The position numbers and the translations under genes were made by a program. This document shows, piece by piece, positions 34,290 to 45,409 of a DNA stretch of 64,000 nt. This DNA is from Gymnothorax reevesii (taxonomy: Eukaryota > Chordata > Actinopteri > Anguilliformes > Muraenidae), in contig CM056574.1 of NCBI GenBank assembly GCA_029721435.1, positions 76,241,501-76,305,500 of the forward strand, given 5' to 3'. The notes under the pieces were generated by a model. That model was not told the DNA's origin and searched no databases. It saw only the letters and a program-made list of their open reading frames with translations. Within the stretch, counting starts at the first letter, position 1; each line of letters starts with the position of its first letter.

Positions 34290-35601
34290 ATGGATGACTC
34301 CCATTTCTGTACGTCATGTGAGGCTCCTCTACAGCCAGAGGATGGCCATGACCTATGCCCCGCATGCCTTGGTCCTGAGCACCTGCGGGAGGCACCGTCA
34401 GACAACCCCTGCATGAACTGCAGTTACTTGCCTTGGGCGGTGAGGGCTGCCAGACGGGCGCATGTGGAACATCAAGGGGATGATGGTGACCTCCCCCCAT
34501 CAGGCCAGTCTCCCCCGGCTGGTTGGAGACGGTCTAAGCGGCAGGCTGCGGCTACAGCAGTCGCACCCTCCAGGAAGAAGGCGAAATCTGCTCAAAAAGA
34601 GACAAAAGAAAGCAGGCTCTCATCTAAAGTCGATCAGCTGTCTGCTGAGCTGGCCCAGGTCAGGCCCATGCTCAGAGACTGCCAGCCTGATACCCCATTG
34701 CAAGGTGATTTGGCACCCTCTCCTCCAATGCCAGTGCTGGTACCTGAGGGGGATACGTTTTCCCTGGCAGCTTCGGCTACCTACTTCCACGGTTATGGGA
34801 GCGATTCGTAAAATGGGGGTTCCCAGGCATCTGAGCGGGGCTCCCACTCCTCGGCTCAGAGTTCAGTGGCTGAGTTGGGGGATGGCTCCATGCGGGCAAT
34901 CATGCGCATGGCTTTAGATCGACTGCACATGCATGTACCACAGCAGGCAGAAGCTGCACCTGCTAGTGCCTTCTTCAGGCGCAGGCCAGCCCCCACTGCC
35001 TTTGTTATTCCCCACTCTAAGGACTATCTGAAGGAGTTGCAGGCCTGTTGGAGACCTTCTCACAAGGCCTTATGATGCTGGAGCACGTGCTGGCCGCATG
35101 GGGAACTCTTTGTCGAATCTCACGTTGGCGCTCTCAGCTTCACTGCAGGAGGGCAACGTGGCTGCTGATTCTCTCACTTTTTGTGATGCCTCACTGGAGG
35201 CATTCGGCCTTCTGTCCAGGGAACTTGGACGGATGATCTCCATCCTGGTCCAGGCTCGTCGCCAGGTTTGGCTATCTCAGTCAAACTTGACAGAGGCATC
35301 CAGGAGACTCCTTCGCAGTCTCCCCATGGAACCGGGAGAGATATTTGGTCCTGCAGCCCAGGAAGCACTGGAAAGGACCATCCAGGCAGGGCAAACCAGG
35401 CAGCAGCTTGCGGGCCTTGGGCGGATGCCTCTTCTTGATAGGCCTCCTGCCAGCAGAATGAGGGGTTCCTCGGCTGCTTCTCACACCCGCTTACCACGGC
35501 CGACCCACTCCACTGGCCGCCGTGTTGTCCAGCGTCCCATGCGGAGACCAGCTCGGGACTTTCGAGGCCCTGCCCGCCTGTCTACCCCCCCCCCCCCTTA
35601 G
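34290..35601 (+). pseudogene. DIRS gag-like ORF1
   Basis: It starts at ATG 34290 with a Cys-rich N-terminus (FCTSCEAPLQPEDGHDLCPA then CMNC), a zinc-binding-like feature shared by vertebrate DIRS ORF1 proteins, followed by a basic stretch (RRSKRQAAATAVAPSRKKAK) and a helical region. The first frame ends at 34811. A downstream frame (34866 onward, then 35098-35601) continues the C-terminal half after frameshifts. It ends in a C-run (35583-35600) where RT begins in another frame. Function is by analogy only. Confidence 0.75.
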
Positions 35602-35615
35602 GGCCCTAGGGGCCG

Positions 35616-36830
35616 GGGGGCCAGACATTGAGGCCGTGGGGCCGGCGGTCGGATATTTTTCACATCAGCAGCTCCAAAAGTGGGCTGCTCATACTTCAGA
35701 CCCGAGGGTGGTTGCCACCTTGACCCACGGGTACAAGCTTCAATTCCGCCGCCGGCCCCTCACATCTGGCCGGGTCAAAATAGCCTCCATCAGCGACCCG
35801 GCAAAGGCTCGCGTGTTGGGCCAGGAGTTATCCACCCTCCTGGCCAAAGGCGCCATCGAGCCCGTGGACCCTCTGTCGCGTCCCCGGGGGTACTATTCAA
35901 CATACTTCCTAGTGACGAAACAGACTGGCGGATTTCGCCCAATCTTGGCGGCGAAACAGAGGGTTGAACAAATCTATGAAGGTCATTCCTTTCCACATGT
36001 TGACCACAGCAGATGTCCTGCAAACTGTGGCACAGGGAGAATGGTTTACGTCCATTGACCTCAAGGACGCTTACTTCCGTGTCCCCATCACTCAAAAACA
36101 TCGGCGGTTTCTCCGCTTTGCCTACCGAGACCGCCACTGGCAGTTCAGGTTGCTACCCTTTGGGCTCTCCCTCTCTCCAAGGGTCTTCACGAGGTGTGTT
36201 GCTGCAGCCCTTGCGGCTCTACAGTCTCAAGGCTTGAAAATTCTCCCATACCTGGATGACTGGCTGGTCTGTCCACCATCCCGTGCTAGGTGTCCAGTGA
36301 TACAGCATGTCTCCTGTCCCACGTGGCCTGCCTCGGACTCAAGGTGAATATGGGAAAGAGTTGCCTGGTGCCATCTCAGGCTACAACTTTCATTGGGATT
36401 GCATTGGACAGTGTAGCCATGATAGCCAGACCGCCCCCCACTGTGTGGGCGACATCCTTCTTGCCCTGTTCCAAGAGGGCCGTTGGCTGACCTTCCTGGC
36501 ATTTCCTCGCCTCGTGGGCGAACTAACGTCCATTTCAGCTGTGGTTCCGCTGAGCTTGCTGACACTACGCCCCCTGCAGAGGTGGCTGAACAGCTTCCAC
36601 TTGGATGCCAAGCGACACAGGCACAGGAAGCTCAGGGTGTCTCCTTGCCTTGGCTCACCCGGCACTCAGGCACTTTCTGCCACTCCTGAGGGGCAAGCAT
36701 GTCCTCATAAGGTCAGACAACACATCAACGGTATATCATATAAATCATCAGGGCAGGACCAAGTCTGCGCAGTCGCCGCGACTGACAGAAGAGCTCCTCA
36801 CGTGGGCGGCCCCCCCCGTCTGATCAGCCT
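35616..36830 (+). pseudogene. DIRS reverse transcriptase and RNase H
   Basis: Frames join as: N-terminal RT with LLAKGAIEPVDPLSRPRGYY and TKQTGGFRPIL (about 35840-35950); palm with DLKDAYFRVPI (about 36058), LLPFGLSLSPRVFT (about 36150) and the catalytic LPYLDDWL box (about 36243-36266); a frameshifted thumb (LGLKVNMGKSCLVPSQ, about 36325); RNase H with LIRSDNTSTVYHINHQG (about 36700). DIRS RTs are nearest to Ty3/gypsy RT. Frameshifts near 35960, 36295 and 36500-36600 break it. Confidence 0.85.
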
Positions 36831-37339
36831 TCGGGGAATGTATCTACCGGGAGAGCGGAGCAGCCTGACAGACTCCCTCTCCTGTCAAAAACTCCGTCAG
36901 GAGAGTGGCGCCTCCACCCGGAAATGGTCAGCACTATTTGGAGCCTCTTCGGCAGAGTGGACGTGGACCTCTTCGCTTCAGAAGTCTCTACCCACTGTCC
37001 TCTGTGGTTCTCCTTAGCCGAGACAACCAGTCCCTCGGGCCAGAACGCATTGGCCCACCCTTAGCCGGACGGCCTCCTGTATGCCTTTCCCCCGCTTCCT
37101 CTGATTCGTTCGGTACTTCAGAGGATCCTTCAGGGGGGTCGCAGTGTCCTCCTTGTGGCTCCCTTGTGGCCAGGGAGGAGCTGGATCCCACTGCTGCACG
37201 GACTCTGTCGCGGTGTACCGTGGCGCCTTCCCGACAGGAGGGATCTCCTGTCCCAGCTGGCGGGGCGGATCTGGCACCGCAATCCACGATGCCTCCAACT
37301 GTGTGTTTGGCTGCTGGAGGGCCCGAGTTGCTGTTTAGC

Positions 37340-38372
37340 TCCTGTGCGGACCCTGTCAAATACACCATATTGAATGCAAGAGCGCCGTCCACTCGTCTTC
37401 AATATGAGAATAGATGGAAACTGTTTTCCGACTGGTGTACAAGTCGGGATGAGGACCCTGTGCGCTGCTCTGTGCCAACTATTCTTGACCTTTTCAGTCT
37501 CTTCTGGACGTAGGTCGGTCTCATTCGACGTTGAAAGTGTACGTAGCGGCAATATCTTGTGGTCATGTGAGGATTGACAATGGCACTGTGGGGAGCCATA
37601 GTTTGGTGTCCCTCTTCTTGAAGGGGGCTCAGAGATTACATCCTCTGAGTGCCCCAAGAGCTCCAGCATGGGATCTCCCCTGGTACTGGATGCACTAAGC
37701 CGGCCCCCATTTGAACCCTTGACACAAGCGGAGCTGAAGTGGGTGTCTTGTAAGACTGCGTTCCTTCTGGTCATTTGCTCTGCAAAGCGTGTCAGCGAGC
37801 TGCATGCCCTGTCTGTCAGTGACTCGTGTTTGAGGTGGAACTCGGATGGCTCAGGGGTCACTCTGTGGCCGAACACAGCGTTTCTCCCTAAAGTGTTAGC
37901 TCGCGCTCACTGCAACCAGCCTATTCGGCTGGCTCGGTTTGACCCTTATCCAAGGGAGAGTGGGGACGAGCCTGAACTGCTATGTCCAGTGCAGGCTCTG
38001 AGGGTCTACACTGCAGCTACTGTATGCATTCGAAGGTCTGAACAACTTTCTCTCTGCTACGGTGGCCCTAACAGGGGTTGCGCCATCTCCAAGCAGCGTT
38101 TGTCCCACTGGATTATTAATGTCATCACCCATGCCTATCGGGCGAGTAACCGTCCCCTTCCACCTGGCGTGAGGTGCCACTCTACCAGGAGTGTTGCTAC
38201 TTCATGGGCTGCCCTGAGGGGAGTGTCCTTAGAGGACATTTGTGCCGCAGCTTCATGGTCGTCACCGGACACGTTCTCCAGGTTCTACAGGGTGAACGTG
38301 GCCACACCCCACCCCTTAGCCCTGGTTCTGCGGCCGGGGTCTTCTGACTTTTTGCACACTGAAGGTCCGTGA
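37340..38372 (+). pseudogene. DIRS tyrosine recombinase
   Basis: An N-terminal SAM-like binding segment (NARAPSTRLQYENRWKLFSD, about 37375-37430) is followed after a frameshift by a catalytic domain in a continuous frame from 37668 to the stop at 38372. Visible catalytic residues: Arg in SAKRVSELHAL (about 37790), His-X-X-Arg in HSTRSVATSWA (about 38180), and the nucleophile Tyr in FSRFYRVNV (about 38285). This replaces integrase and would insert a circular DNA at a GTT-like core. The catalytic half is better preserved than the rest of the element. Confidence 0.9.
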
Positions 38373-38405
38373 TTCGGATTCTTCGTGACCTTGTTGGTAT
38401 AAGTC

Positions 38406-38510
38406 ATTCAGTGCTTTAAGCACCGCCCTCTGGCGGTCAGCAGGGATGAAATAGAACGAAAGTTACGAATGTAACTACGGTTCTATGAATCCCGAATGAC
38501 CGCCAGAGCT
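38406..38510 (+). other. Internal complementary region of the DIRS element
   Basis: Bases 38406-38457 are an exact reverse complement of the left end (28584-28635), and 38455-38505 are the complement of the right end (about 38690-38741) with about two mismatches. The two halves share AAC/GTT at 38455-38457, the same trinucleotide as the target. This is the template that rebuilds the ends and gives a circular intermediate in the DIRS model. Confidence 0.9.
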
Positions 38511-38534
38511 CTCTGTCACTCAGAATCTTTGTGT

Positions 38535-38690
38535 GCTCGCGAGAAGATTCTGTAAGAAACGATCCTCAGGTGACACCGGAAAATATAATCTTCTTTGGGT
38601 CACCTGCAGGTCACAGATGACATTGTTGGTATACATACTCGAACTACGCATGCGCGAAGGGGAATATTCAGTGCTTTACGCACCGCCCTC
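38535..38690 (-). repeat. Right inverted terminal repeat of the DIRS element
   Basis: Inverted partner of 28604-28760. About 50 bp of unshared sequence (GGGATTCATAGAACCGTAGT and onward) follow before the GTT end. Confidence 0.85.
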
Positions 38691-38854
38691 TGGCAGTCAT
38701 TTGGGATTCATAGAACCGTAGTTACATTCGTAACTTTCGTTAAGGGCTGTGGGCGTGATCGAAGCGAGTAGGGGAGAATACACGTAACTCAAAAGCGCTT
38801 AACTCGAAGCGCGTAAAAAAGGACTTACGCGCTAATGGGAGAATTGACCCCTAA

Positions 38855-39722
38855 GTGATCAGGAAATATATCGACTTCGGAAGATTGAGACAAAAGTTAA
38901 GGCCCAGTTAACTGAAGATGTGTAAAGCCAAAGGATTTCTTAGCAAACTGAATGCTCGTTTTTTATCTTAGTGCCTTTTTTTACTCTCTTTGCCATGGGA
39001 AGTTTGAAAATAGGCTCATTACATATCAATGGAGCAAGGAGTGATATAAAAAGGGCTTTGCTTTTTAAACTGATGGAATTAAAAAATTTAGATGTATTGT
39101 TTGTTGAAGAAACTCACAGTGATAGGGAGAATGAGCTTGATTGGAAGCAGGAGTGGCCGGAGGTAGTCACTCTCAGCCATAAATCGTATAAAAGTGGTGG
39201 GGTGGCTATCCTTTTTTCAAAGAGCTTCATTCCTCATTCTTTAGAGGTGGAAGAGGTCATTAATGGTCACATTCTAAAAATTAAGGTTCTGTTCGAACAG
39301 GTAAAAATATGTTTTGTGAATGTTTATGTTCCTGTTTTAAGTACTGAAAGAATGATTTTTTAAAAATATTTTGAGTGATGTAATTCAGAAGTGCTCAGAT
39401 GATTTTTTTGTTTCTGGGAGGTGATTTTAACTGCACAGAAAATGCCAAATTAGACAGGAATCACCTGGAGCCTCATCAGGCCTCATCTGTGAGGCTTAGG
39501 AAACTCATTGAAACATGTGAGCTAAAGGATGTGTTGAGAGGCTTGAACGAATATGACAGACAGTACACCTGGAGTCACTCCAGAGAGAATTTGCTCTCTC
39601 TTGCCAGACTTGATCGATTTTATTGCTTTAAGCATCATTTTAGCATTTTTGAACAGTGTCAAATAACTCCTGTTGGGCAGTCTGATCATTGTATGGTCCA
39701 GTGCTTCTGTTATATTCACAAT
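38855..39722 (+). pseudogene. Tx1-like L1 LINE: ORF1 end and ORF2 endonuclease
   Basis: The first 70 bp finish ORF1 (a YRLRKIETKVKAQLTED helix, stop near 38925), restoring the frame broken at 26048. ORF2 starts at ATG 38995 with an APE endonuclease: SLHINGARSDIKRALLF, VEETHSD in place of the usual QETH, SGGVAILFS, then after a frameshift near 39360-39400 GGDFNCTEN, YTWSHSRENLLSLARLDRFY and the histidine box VGQSDHCMV (about 39675). ORF2 is interrupted by Harbinger copy 2 at 39723. Confidence 0.85.
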
Positions 39723-40207
39723 GGGGTCTATTCACCCATGCGCGTAAGTCGAAAAAAACGCGCAGCTACGCCTATTCTCCCCTCGACTTAAGTCTGTGCA
39801 TTACGCGGCCCGAAGGCAGTCACGCGCTTGGGGCGGAGCAAGGCCAAAATCGGGGCGTTTCCGGGCGTTTCGCATGAAAATAACACTTACGCATATTCTC
39901 CCCCTGGCTTACGCGCTTTTGAGGGCTGTATTAAGGTCAAGCGCCAACATAAGGCGAAATGGAAAATTGCGTTTGATGTCGGTTCTCGGCCGAATTTTAA
40001 CATTAATTTTATTTTATTTAACATGGTAAAGGTTGAGACATTTAATATTCGATTGTTCTTCCTTATTTCTAAACTACATTTCTCAAAGCCATAATAATTT
40101 GTCAAACGAAATCGTCACATGATATTACGCATCAGCCAATTCTCCAATCAGTTCAATTACAAGAGCAAAACAATTAATACGAGTATACATAAGACCATCA
40201 TTCTACC

Positions 40208-40856
40208 ATGCCCTCAAAATCTAAAACCGAAATGCCAGTCCTGCCTTTGCTTGCACTTTTGCGTGATTGGGAAAGAGTAAGAGGAGCGCACCGAGCTCGA
40301 AGACGAACACGCATATGTTCGCTTGGACATCCTGGGACTAACAAAAATCTAGGGCATCCAGCGCTTTCGTCTGGACCGTGCATGAGGCAATCGTCTATCT
40401 TTGTCGACTTCTGGATGAACAGCTATCCAGCCGCAGCAATTATCCACAAAACATACCCGTGGTCATCAACGTCAGAACTGCGCTGTCGCTCCTGGCATCT
40501 GGGTCGTTCCAGAGAGTGGCTGGTGATGTCATACACATCACAGGCGTCCGTGTCAAGGTGTCTGACACAGTTCTTCTCCATGCACTTACACTGCAGAAAG
40601 AGTGGATGCCATCCCCTCCTCCTGTGCAGTGAAATGCACAGGGGATGATGGTTGCGAACCACCTGTTGCGTGTACACTTCTCCGGTGTGCAGAGAGCCTG
40701 GCTTTTACAGCGCCCCGTAGATCTCTCCATTTATGCTTTAAATCAGGGATACTGCGCTTACATCTACCCATTGAAGCCACATCCAGAACAATTCGCAGCT
40801 TAATTCCTGGGATCAGCCTTCAGTGCTTGCTTACCATACAACACCAACATCTGTGA
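40208..40856. pseudogene. Harbinger copy 2 gene remnants (HARBI1-type plus strand, Myb-like minus strand)
   Basis: Plus strand: PVVINVRTALSLLASGSFQR followed by VAGDVIH (about 40456-40545), the transposase helix-turn-helix part, then frame loss. Minus strand (about 40780-40590): RCKRSIPDLKHKWRDLRGAV and SAHRRSVHATGG, the Myb/SANT-like partner. Same truncated state as in copy 1, so both copies probably descend from one already non-autonomous master. Confidence 0.7.
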
Positions 40857-41453
40857 AATTTGGTTTTCAGCTTCGGCTCAACGTCACAGTCTTCATGTAC
40901 TTTTAACAAATGCGACTGCCCTATATGTTCGTGATAATTTAAAAAGTTGTGATATTCTCAAGAGTGAGGAGATTGATTTTCTAATTGAGGATATCTGTAT
41001 TATCTAACCCGTGTCTTTGTAATTTTTTTTACCATTGATAATACTGTGTATTTTCATGTGTGAATAAAAATATTATTAAACAGGCTACTCTAAATGAAGC
41101 CCTACTCTGGCCAATACCAAAGCACTACCGATTTGTTAATCAATTTTAGCCTACAAAGAATAGCCGACATGGAAAGAATCATTATCAGTAAATGGGAATG
41201 GGATAATTGATTATGATAAAGTATTAGGCACAAGTTCAAGTGAATGTGTCGCTCAAATCAAATAGGATATGATAGGCTATGGATATGGAATTGTGTGATT
41301 ACTGAGGCGGTTTCGGGGCGGGGAGATGATCGCGTGCGGGGTAAGAATCCTTGTTGTGTTTCTATGTCCTTTAGTTGCAAACCTGACATCGGAGTAGTTT
41401 GATCTTTTTGTGTGACTAGAATGTTCCCTTTGTCTTCTTCCCTGTCTTCCACG

Positions 41454-41951
41454 TGTAATGTGAATATAGGCCACTGGATGGCAGTATTTACCTTTTTTTT
41501 ATTCAGCTCAAACTGGAGCTATGTTTAGACATGTCCTGGACATGTCTGGGGCAAGTCCCCGAAAAGTAAAAAAAAAGAGGTCTAAATGTGGGTGGGGTCT
41601 GCAAAAGAGTATATAAGGAGAAGAATTGAGACAGTAAAGTAGTAGGAGAAATTGCAAGAAGAAGGATATGTGTGACCAGACCTGTCATTTCTGTTCAAGA
41701 CCTGTGAAGTTTCTTTTGTGGATTTTTGCCTGTGTTTGAGCCTTTTTCCTCACCCAGCACATCACCAGGAAACCCACTAAAGGGACTGTAAATATTTCTG
41801 TTTTTTTTTATTCAATCTTGGTCATTTAGTTGTAGGTTATTGTTAGTTATTGTCTTTGTTCATTAAATGTGTTTGAGTTTTTAAAACTGTGTCTGTCATC
41901 CCTTGCTGTTGCTGTTGTCATGTAATGTAATAACAAATTGGGGCCATAACA
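41454..41951 (+). repeat. Solo LTR of the Gmr1-like family
   Basis: 498 bp, TGTAATGTGA...GGGGCCATAACA, flanked by 4-bp CACG at 41450-41453 and 41952-41955. The empty site is visible in Harbinger copy 1 (about 27880). It is close to the LTRs of the two full copies at 47-63 kb, with small differences. Confidence 0.92.
41471..41618 (+). promoter_or_regulatory. LTR promoter module, solo LTR
   Basis: CTCF-core-like CCACTGGATGGCAG (41471-41484; one base off the core), three RRRCWWGYYY decamers at 41527-41536, 41538-41547 and 41549-41558, a GGGTGGGG box, and TATATAAGG at 41610-41618. Confidence 0.7.
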
Positions 41952-42743
41952 CACGGAACAAACAGGCTGGTGTAGGAGGGGCACATTTTCAATGATCTGA
42001 TTGCTCTGGTTGAGAAACGCTAAATTCTTTATTATTTCATTATCGCGGCAATTTGTTTGTTTGCATAGCTTTAATAAGAAATAACAAGTGTTTGCCAAAA
42101 ACATGGCAATATCCCCCGCCGCCTCAATTTTATGTGTCGGATGGATGGAGCCCAATGCTTTAACCAACGCTAATTGCGCGGCGGGGAATAAAAAAAGAGA
42201 TGACTGAATTACTTCTTGTAATTGGTACAGGCCTACTATTACAGCGGCATATAAAACCTTGTATCTTCAAAATGACAAACTTCCCAGGAAAATGAAAAAT
42301 AAATATAAAATTTAATAGTAATAAAATAATATAAATGGATAAATATAGTTTAAAATAAAAAATGTTTAATTTTGCATGTAAGAATAGTGGACATAGGAGT
42401 TTTCGTTTCTTATCAGTTTGGAGATAAAACCTCGTATCAGCAGGCCGACGTTATTCAAATTTAAAGTCTGGTTTGCGTTTTCCATGGACCACAACTGCAT
42501 TTTCATAGTTAATCAGAAAATCCTTTTTCCATGTTTTCCTGATAGCCATAATCAATGAGCTTTGAACAGAGTCTGCATCTCTTTTGCATTAGTCACACCT
42601 CTTTCATAAGGCCGCCTACATTCTGAAGTTAAGCGCTGTGGGCGTGATCGAAGCGCGTAGGGGAGAATGCGCGTAACTCAAAAGCGCTTAACTCGAAGCG
42701 CGTAAAAAAGGACTTACGCGCTAATGGGAGAATAGACCCCAAT

Positions 42744-44270
42744 GTGAAGATCCGTAGTGCTTATTGGCATTTTAATACTGGCCTTTTGAATGATAATAAT
42801 GCTTTTAGAGAGGCATTTGGGCTTCTATGGCGATCACATCAGGAAGCCCATTTTTCTTCTATGCAGCAATAGTGGGATTATGGGAAAAGTTTGATTAAAC
42901 AGTTTTGTCAGCAGTATACTTGCAATGTCACTAAGTACATCACCAGGTGTCTTCAAGACCTGGAATTAGAAGTGGTAGACCCGAGTACGTCCTACAGAGG
43001 GCAGACTTTAGTTGTGAACAACCTTGTGTCATCATCATTATGGCACAGATTGTCTTGTATAGATCCCCCCTTGAAATTGCTAGCGAAAAGTCAAGCGGTG
43101 CTGGTTGATTTTTTTCTAGGACAAATTACATAGGATTCCTCAGGCCATTTTGTTTCTTCCGAAGGAAGATGGGGGACAAGGTCTGATACACCTGGCCAGT
43201 AGGGGCGCTGTGTTCCGCCTGCAGTTTATTCAAGGACTGTTGTTTTGCCCAAAAGATCTGGTGTGGAGGCCGCTGGCACACAGTATCCTCCAACAGTGTG
43301 GTGGTTTTGGACTGCAGGAACCACTGTTTCTAATGGATTTCCATACTTTAAAACTGCAAACTCTACCGCCGTTCTATCGCAGAGTTTTTTCAGCATGGAA
43401 AATGGTGGTGAAGGAGACGACAGGGCAAAGTGACTCTTCTAACTGGCTGCTGCTGGAACCAGTGGTGTTTGCTGGACGTTTAGATGTCCCCTGCTGAGCT
43501 GGACCAGCAGTGACTGAGATGTTTTGCAGAGCCAGGATTCTCACGCTTGGGTCTGTAGTGGACATTGCCGGGCCTGACCTGGACAATGCAGCTGCTTTGA
43601 CAGCGAGTCTGGGTGTGAAGTCTAAGAAGCTCGTCAGCCAGCTGCTGACACATTGGAAGTAACGGCTGACAGAACAGGAGTGTCTTCTGCTAAAGGACTG
43701 CTGCAGCGGTGTGTCTGTGCCTGATGCCGAGGACTCTTTCCCCTGTTTAAGTGTCTGTCCAAGAATTGATAAATGAGAGCATTTTTTTCTGGATGAAAAA
43801 AGTGAGCATGGGTTAAATTTGGCAGATGTAAAAGGTAAATCCCTGTATAAAATGATGGTTAAGAGCTTGAACAAGAATAAGCTCCAAGATCGTGTCGATA
43901 CTCCTTGGCGAGGTTATCTGCATGTGAGCAATGATGTCAGACCGGCCTGGAGGGGTCTGTACAAGCCCCCTTTAACAAAGAAGGCTGCTGACATACAGTG
44001 GAGGCTCCTACATGGAGCCATAGCAGTCAATGCCTTCGAATGATTCGAATGATAAATGTCCATTCTGTTCAGTAAACCATAAAGCACACACTAAGCTTTT
44101 TGGAGTGTGTGCGCCTGCAGCCTTTGTTTCTGTTATTAGAGAATGGAAAAAGTGGAGTAATGCGGTGCGAGCTGGGGGCAAGCGCGCTGGTGGGGGTCTT
44201 TTAAAAATTAACATTAAAATAAGCCATTTCCTGCACTTTCTGGGCAAAAACCACAACATAAGACAACAAA
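42744..44270 (+). pseudogene. Tx1-like L1 ORF2, 3' part lacking the RT domain
   Basis: It continues ORF2 after Harbinger copy 2: linker (IRSAYWHFNTGLLNDN, FREAFGLLWRSHQ), then at about 42980 it jumps from LQDLELEV to a post-RT segment (YRGQTLVVNNLVSSSLWHRL), LPKEDGGQGLIHLASR (about 43160), and a C-terminal block with KKAADIQWRLLHGAIAVNAF (about 43980) and a CPFC-like zinc motif (about 44060). The whole RT palm expected between these points is missing. Further frameshifts occur around 43490-43820. It fades out near 44270 without a poly(A) tail. Confidence 0.8.
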
Positions 44271-44284
44271 AAAAATTTTTTTGA

Positions 44285-45409
44285 AATATTTAGTAGAATT
44301 TGGTTTTGATTCAAATTGTCTTTGGTCACATTTAGGCAAGGCATGCACAAATGCTTCTTGGCTAAATCTTGTCAATATAAGATAAAACAGACTTAGAACA
44401 AAAATAAGGAAAGAATCTACAGCTCTTTATAATCACTATTACAATCAGTCACTAGCATTTTTGCTTGATGTTAGTCACTCATGTGGAAAATGGTCACAAG
44501 TTTCATGAGAAAAAAAATCACAAATTCATGTTTGCTTCAAGAAATTGTAGGAAAGGAACAATTATGTTGGCAGCTACACTATACCAACTTCAATTGAACA
44601 GTCTGTGCTGTAAAACTCAATGTGGACAGCATATTTAAATTCAGAATAATTCATCTGCAATAAAACAGGGAGAACAGAGCTGGAAATATGCATGGAGTGA
44701 GGAAGATCAACAGTATTATTGAAATCTATTTTTTTATTAAGGAGAGAAAGTAATAACTTTATAATTAAAGTGGCTATGTTAGAGATTACATGATTTCTAT
44801 AGTTTGTACTTATTTTTATTGTAAAACTTATATTTTTTGCACATTTTTGCCATAAACCCCCAAAATTTCAGATAATTTACAATGAAAATACAGACAAAAT
44901 TGAAATACAAATCGCAGTGTTTTATCAAGTTTATCGACTAGAATTCTTTGCAAACTTGATGTTTCTTTGTGAAGAACTTATCAAACTGCATTCCGTCTAA
45001 TAATCAATTTCACTAGTACGCAAATATTTCACAAATAGCCAGAGTCAAATAGTGATATCTGCCTACTTTGAGCAGGAAAAGAGGTACTTTATCGTTGATT
45101 ACCAAAATTAAATTTTTATGTAAAATGTAGTTGAATAATTTCTCTACTTAGTGATACTCTTGGATACATCACATTTTATTTACAACTTCAATGCAATTAC
45201 AACTCTGAAAAAGCAATTTTCAATTTCTCTTGATCAGATTTGCATTAATTTATAAATAACATAGTTAAAATAAGACCAGACATCGGATTGAAATGTCCAA
45301 TGCATGTAATGTATGATCAGACATTAAAATACTTAGGCCTAATTGATCAACTGACTATGAAATGATAATTTAAATAAAATACAACAAAAGATACTGTATA
45401 TGTTCAAGA
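44285..45409. other. AT-rich sequence, nothing recognised
   Basis: No open frame of note, terminal repeat or known family. Confidence 0.5.

Larger units (their letters stand above)
28587..38741 (+). mobile_element. DIRS-type tyrosine-recombinase retrotransposon (with nested hAT)
   Basis: Ends are set by comparison with Harbinger copy 2: the target GTT (28584-28586) recurs as GTT at 38739-38741 with no longer duplication, as expected for DIRS. It has inverted terminal repeats, tandem repeats in the leader, a gag-like ORF, RT/RNase H, a tyrosine recombinase and an internal complementary region joining both ends. No integrase or protease is visible. Without the hAT (29316-32772) it is about 6.7 kb. 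Several frameshifts in each ORF show it is dead. Confidence 0.92.
26049..38851 (+). mobile_element. PIF/Harbinger DNA transposon copy 1, carrying a nested DIRS element
   Basis: Terminal inverted repeats start GGGGTCTATTCTCCCAT (left) and GGGGTCAATTCTCCCAT (right, complement), then subterminal stretches rich in ACGCGC and TTAAGTCG-like words. Without the DIRS insert (28587-38741) the element is about 2.65 kb, matching copy 2. A 3-bp target is expected; here the flanks read TTT and TAA, so it is eroded. It splits L1 ORF1. Two remnant genes, a HARBI1-type protein (plus) and a Myb/SANT-like protein (minus), converge inside. Confidence 0.85.
39723..42740 (+). mobile_element. PIF/Harbinger DNA transposon copy 2
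   Basis: Inverted ends GGGGTCTATTC at both termini and a perfect 3-bp target duplication AAT (39720-39722 and 42741-42743); excision restores the L1 ORF2 frame. Body length without the inserted solo LTR is about 2.5 kb. Gene remnants as in copy 1. Its uninterrupted 3' part (CTGAAGTTAAGCGCTGTGGG, about 42618) gives the empty site of the DIRS insertion in copy 1, and copy 1 gives the empty site of its solo LTR. Confidence 0.9.
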
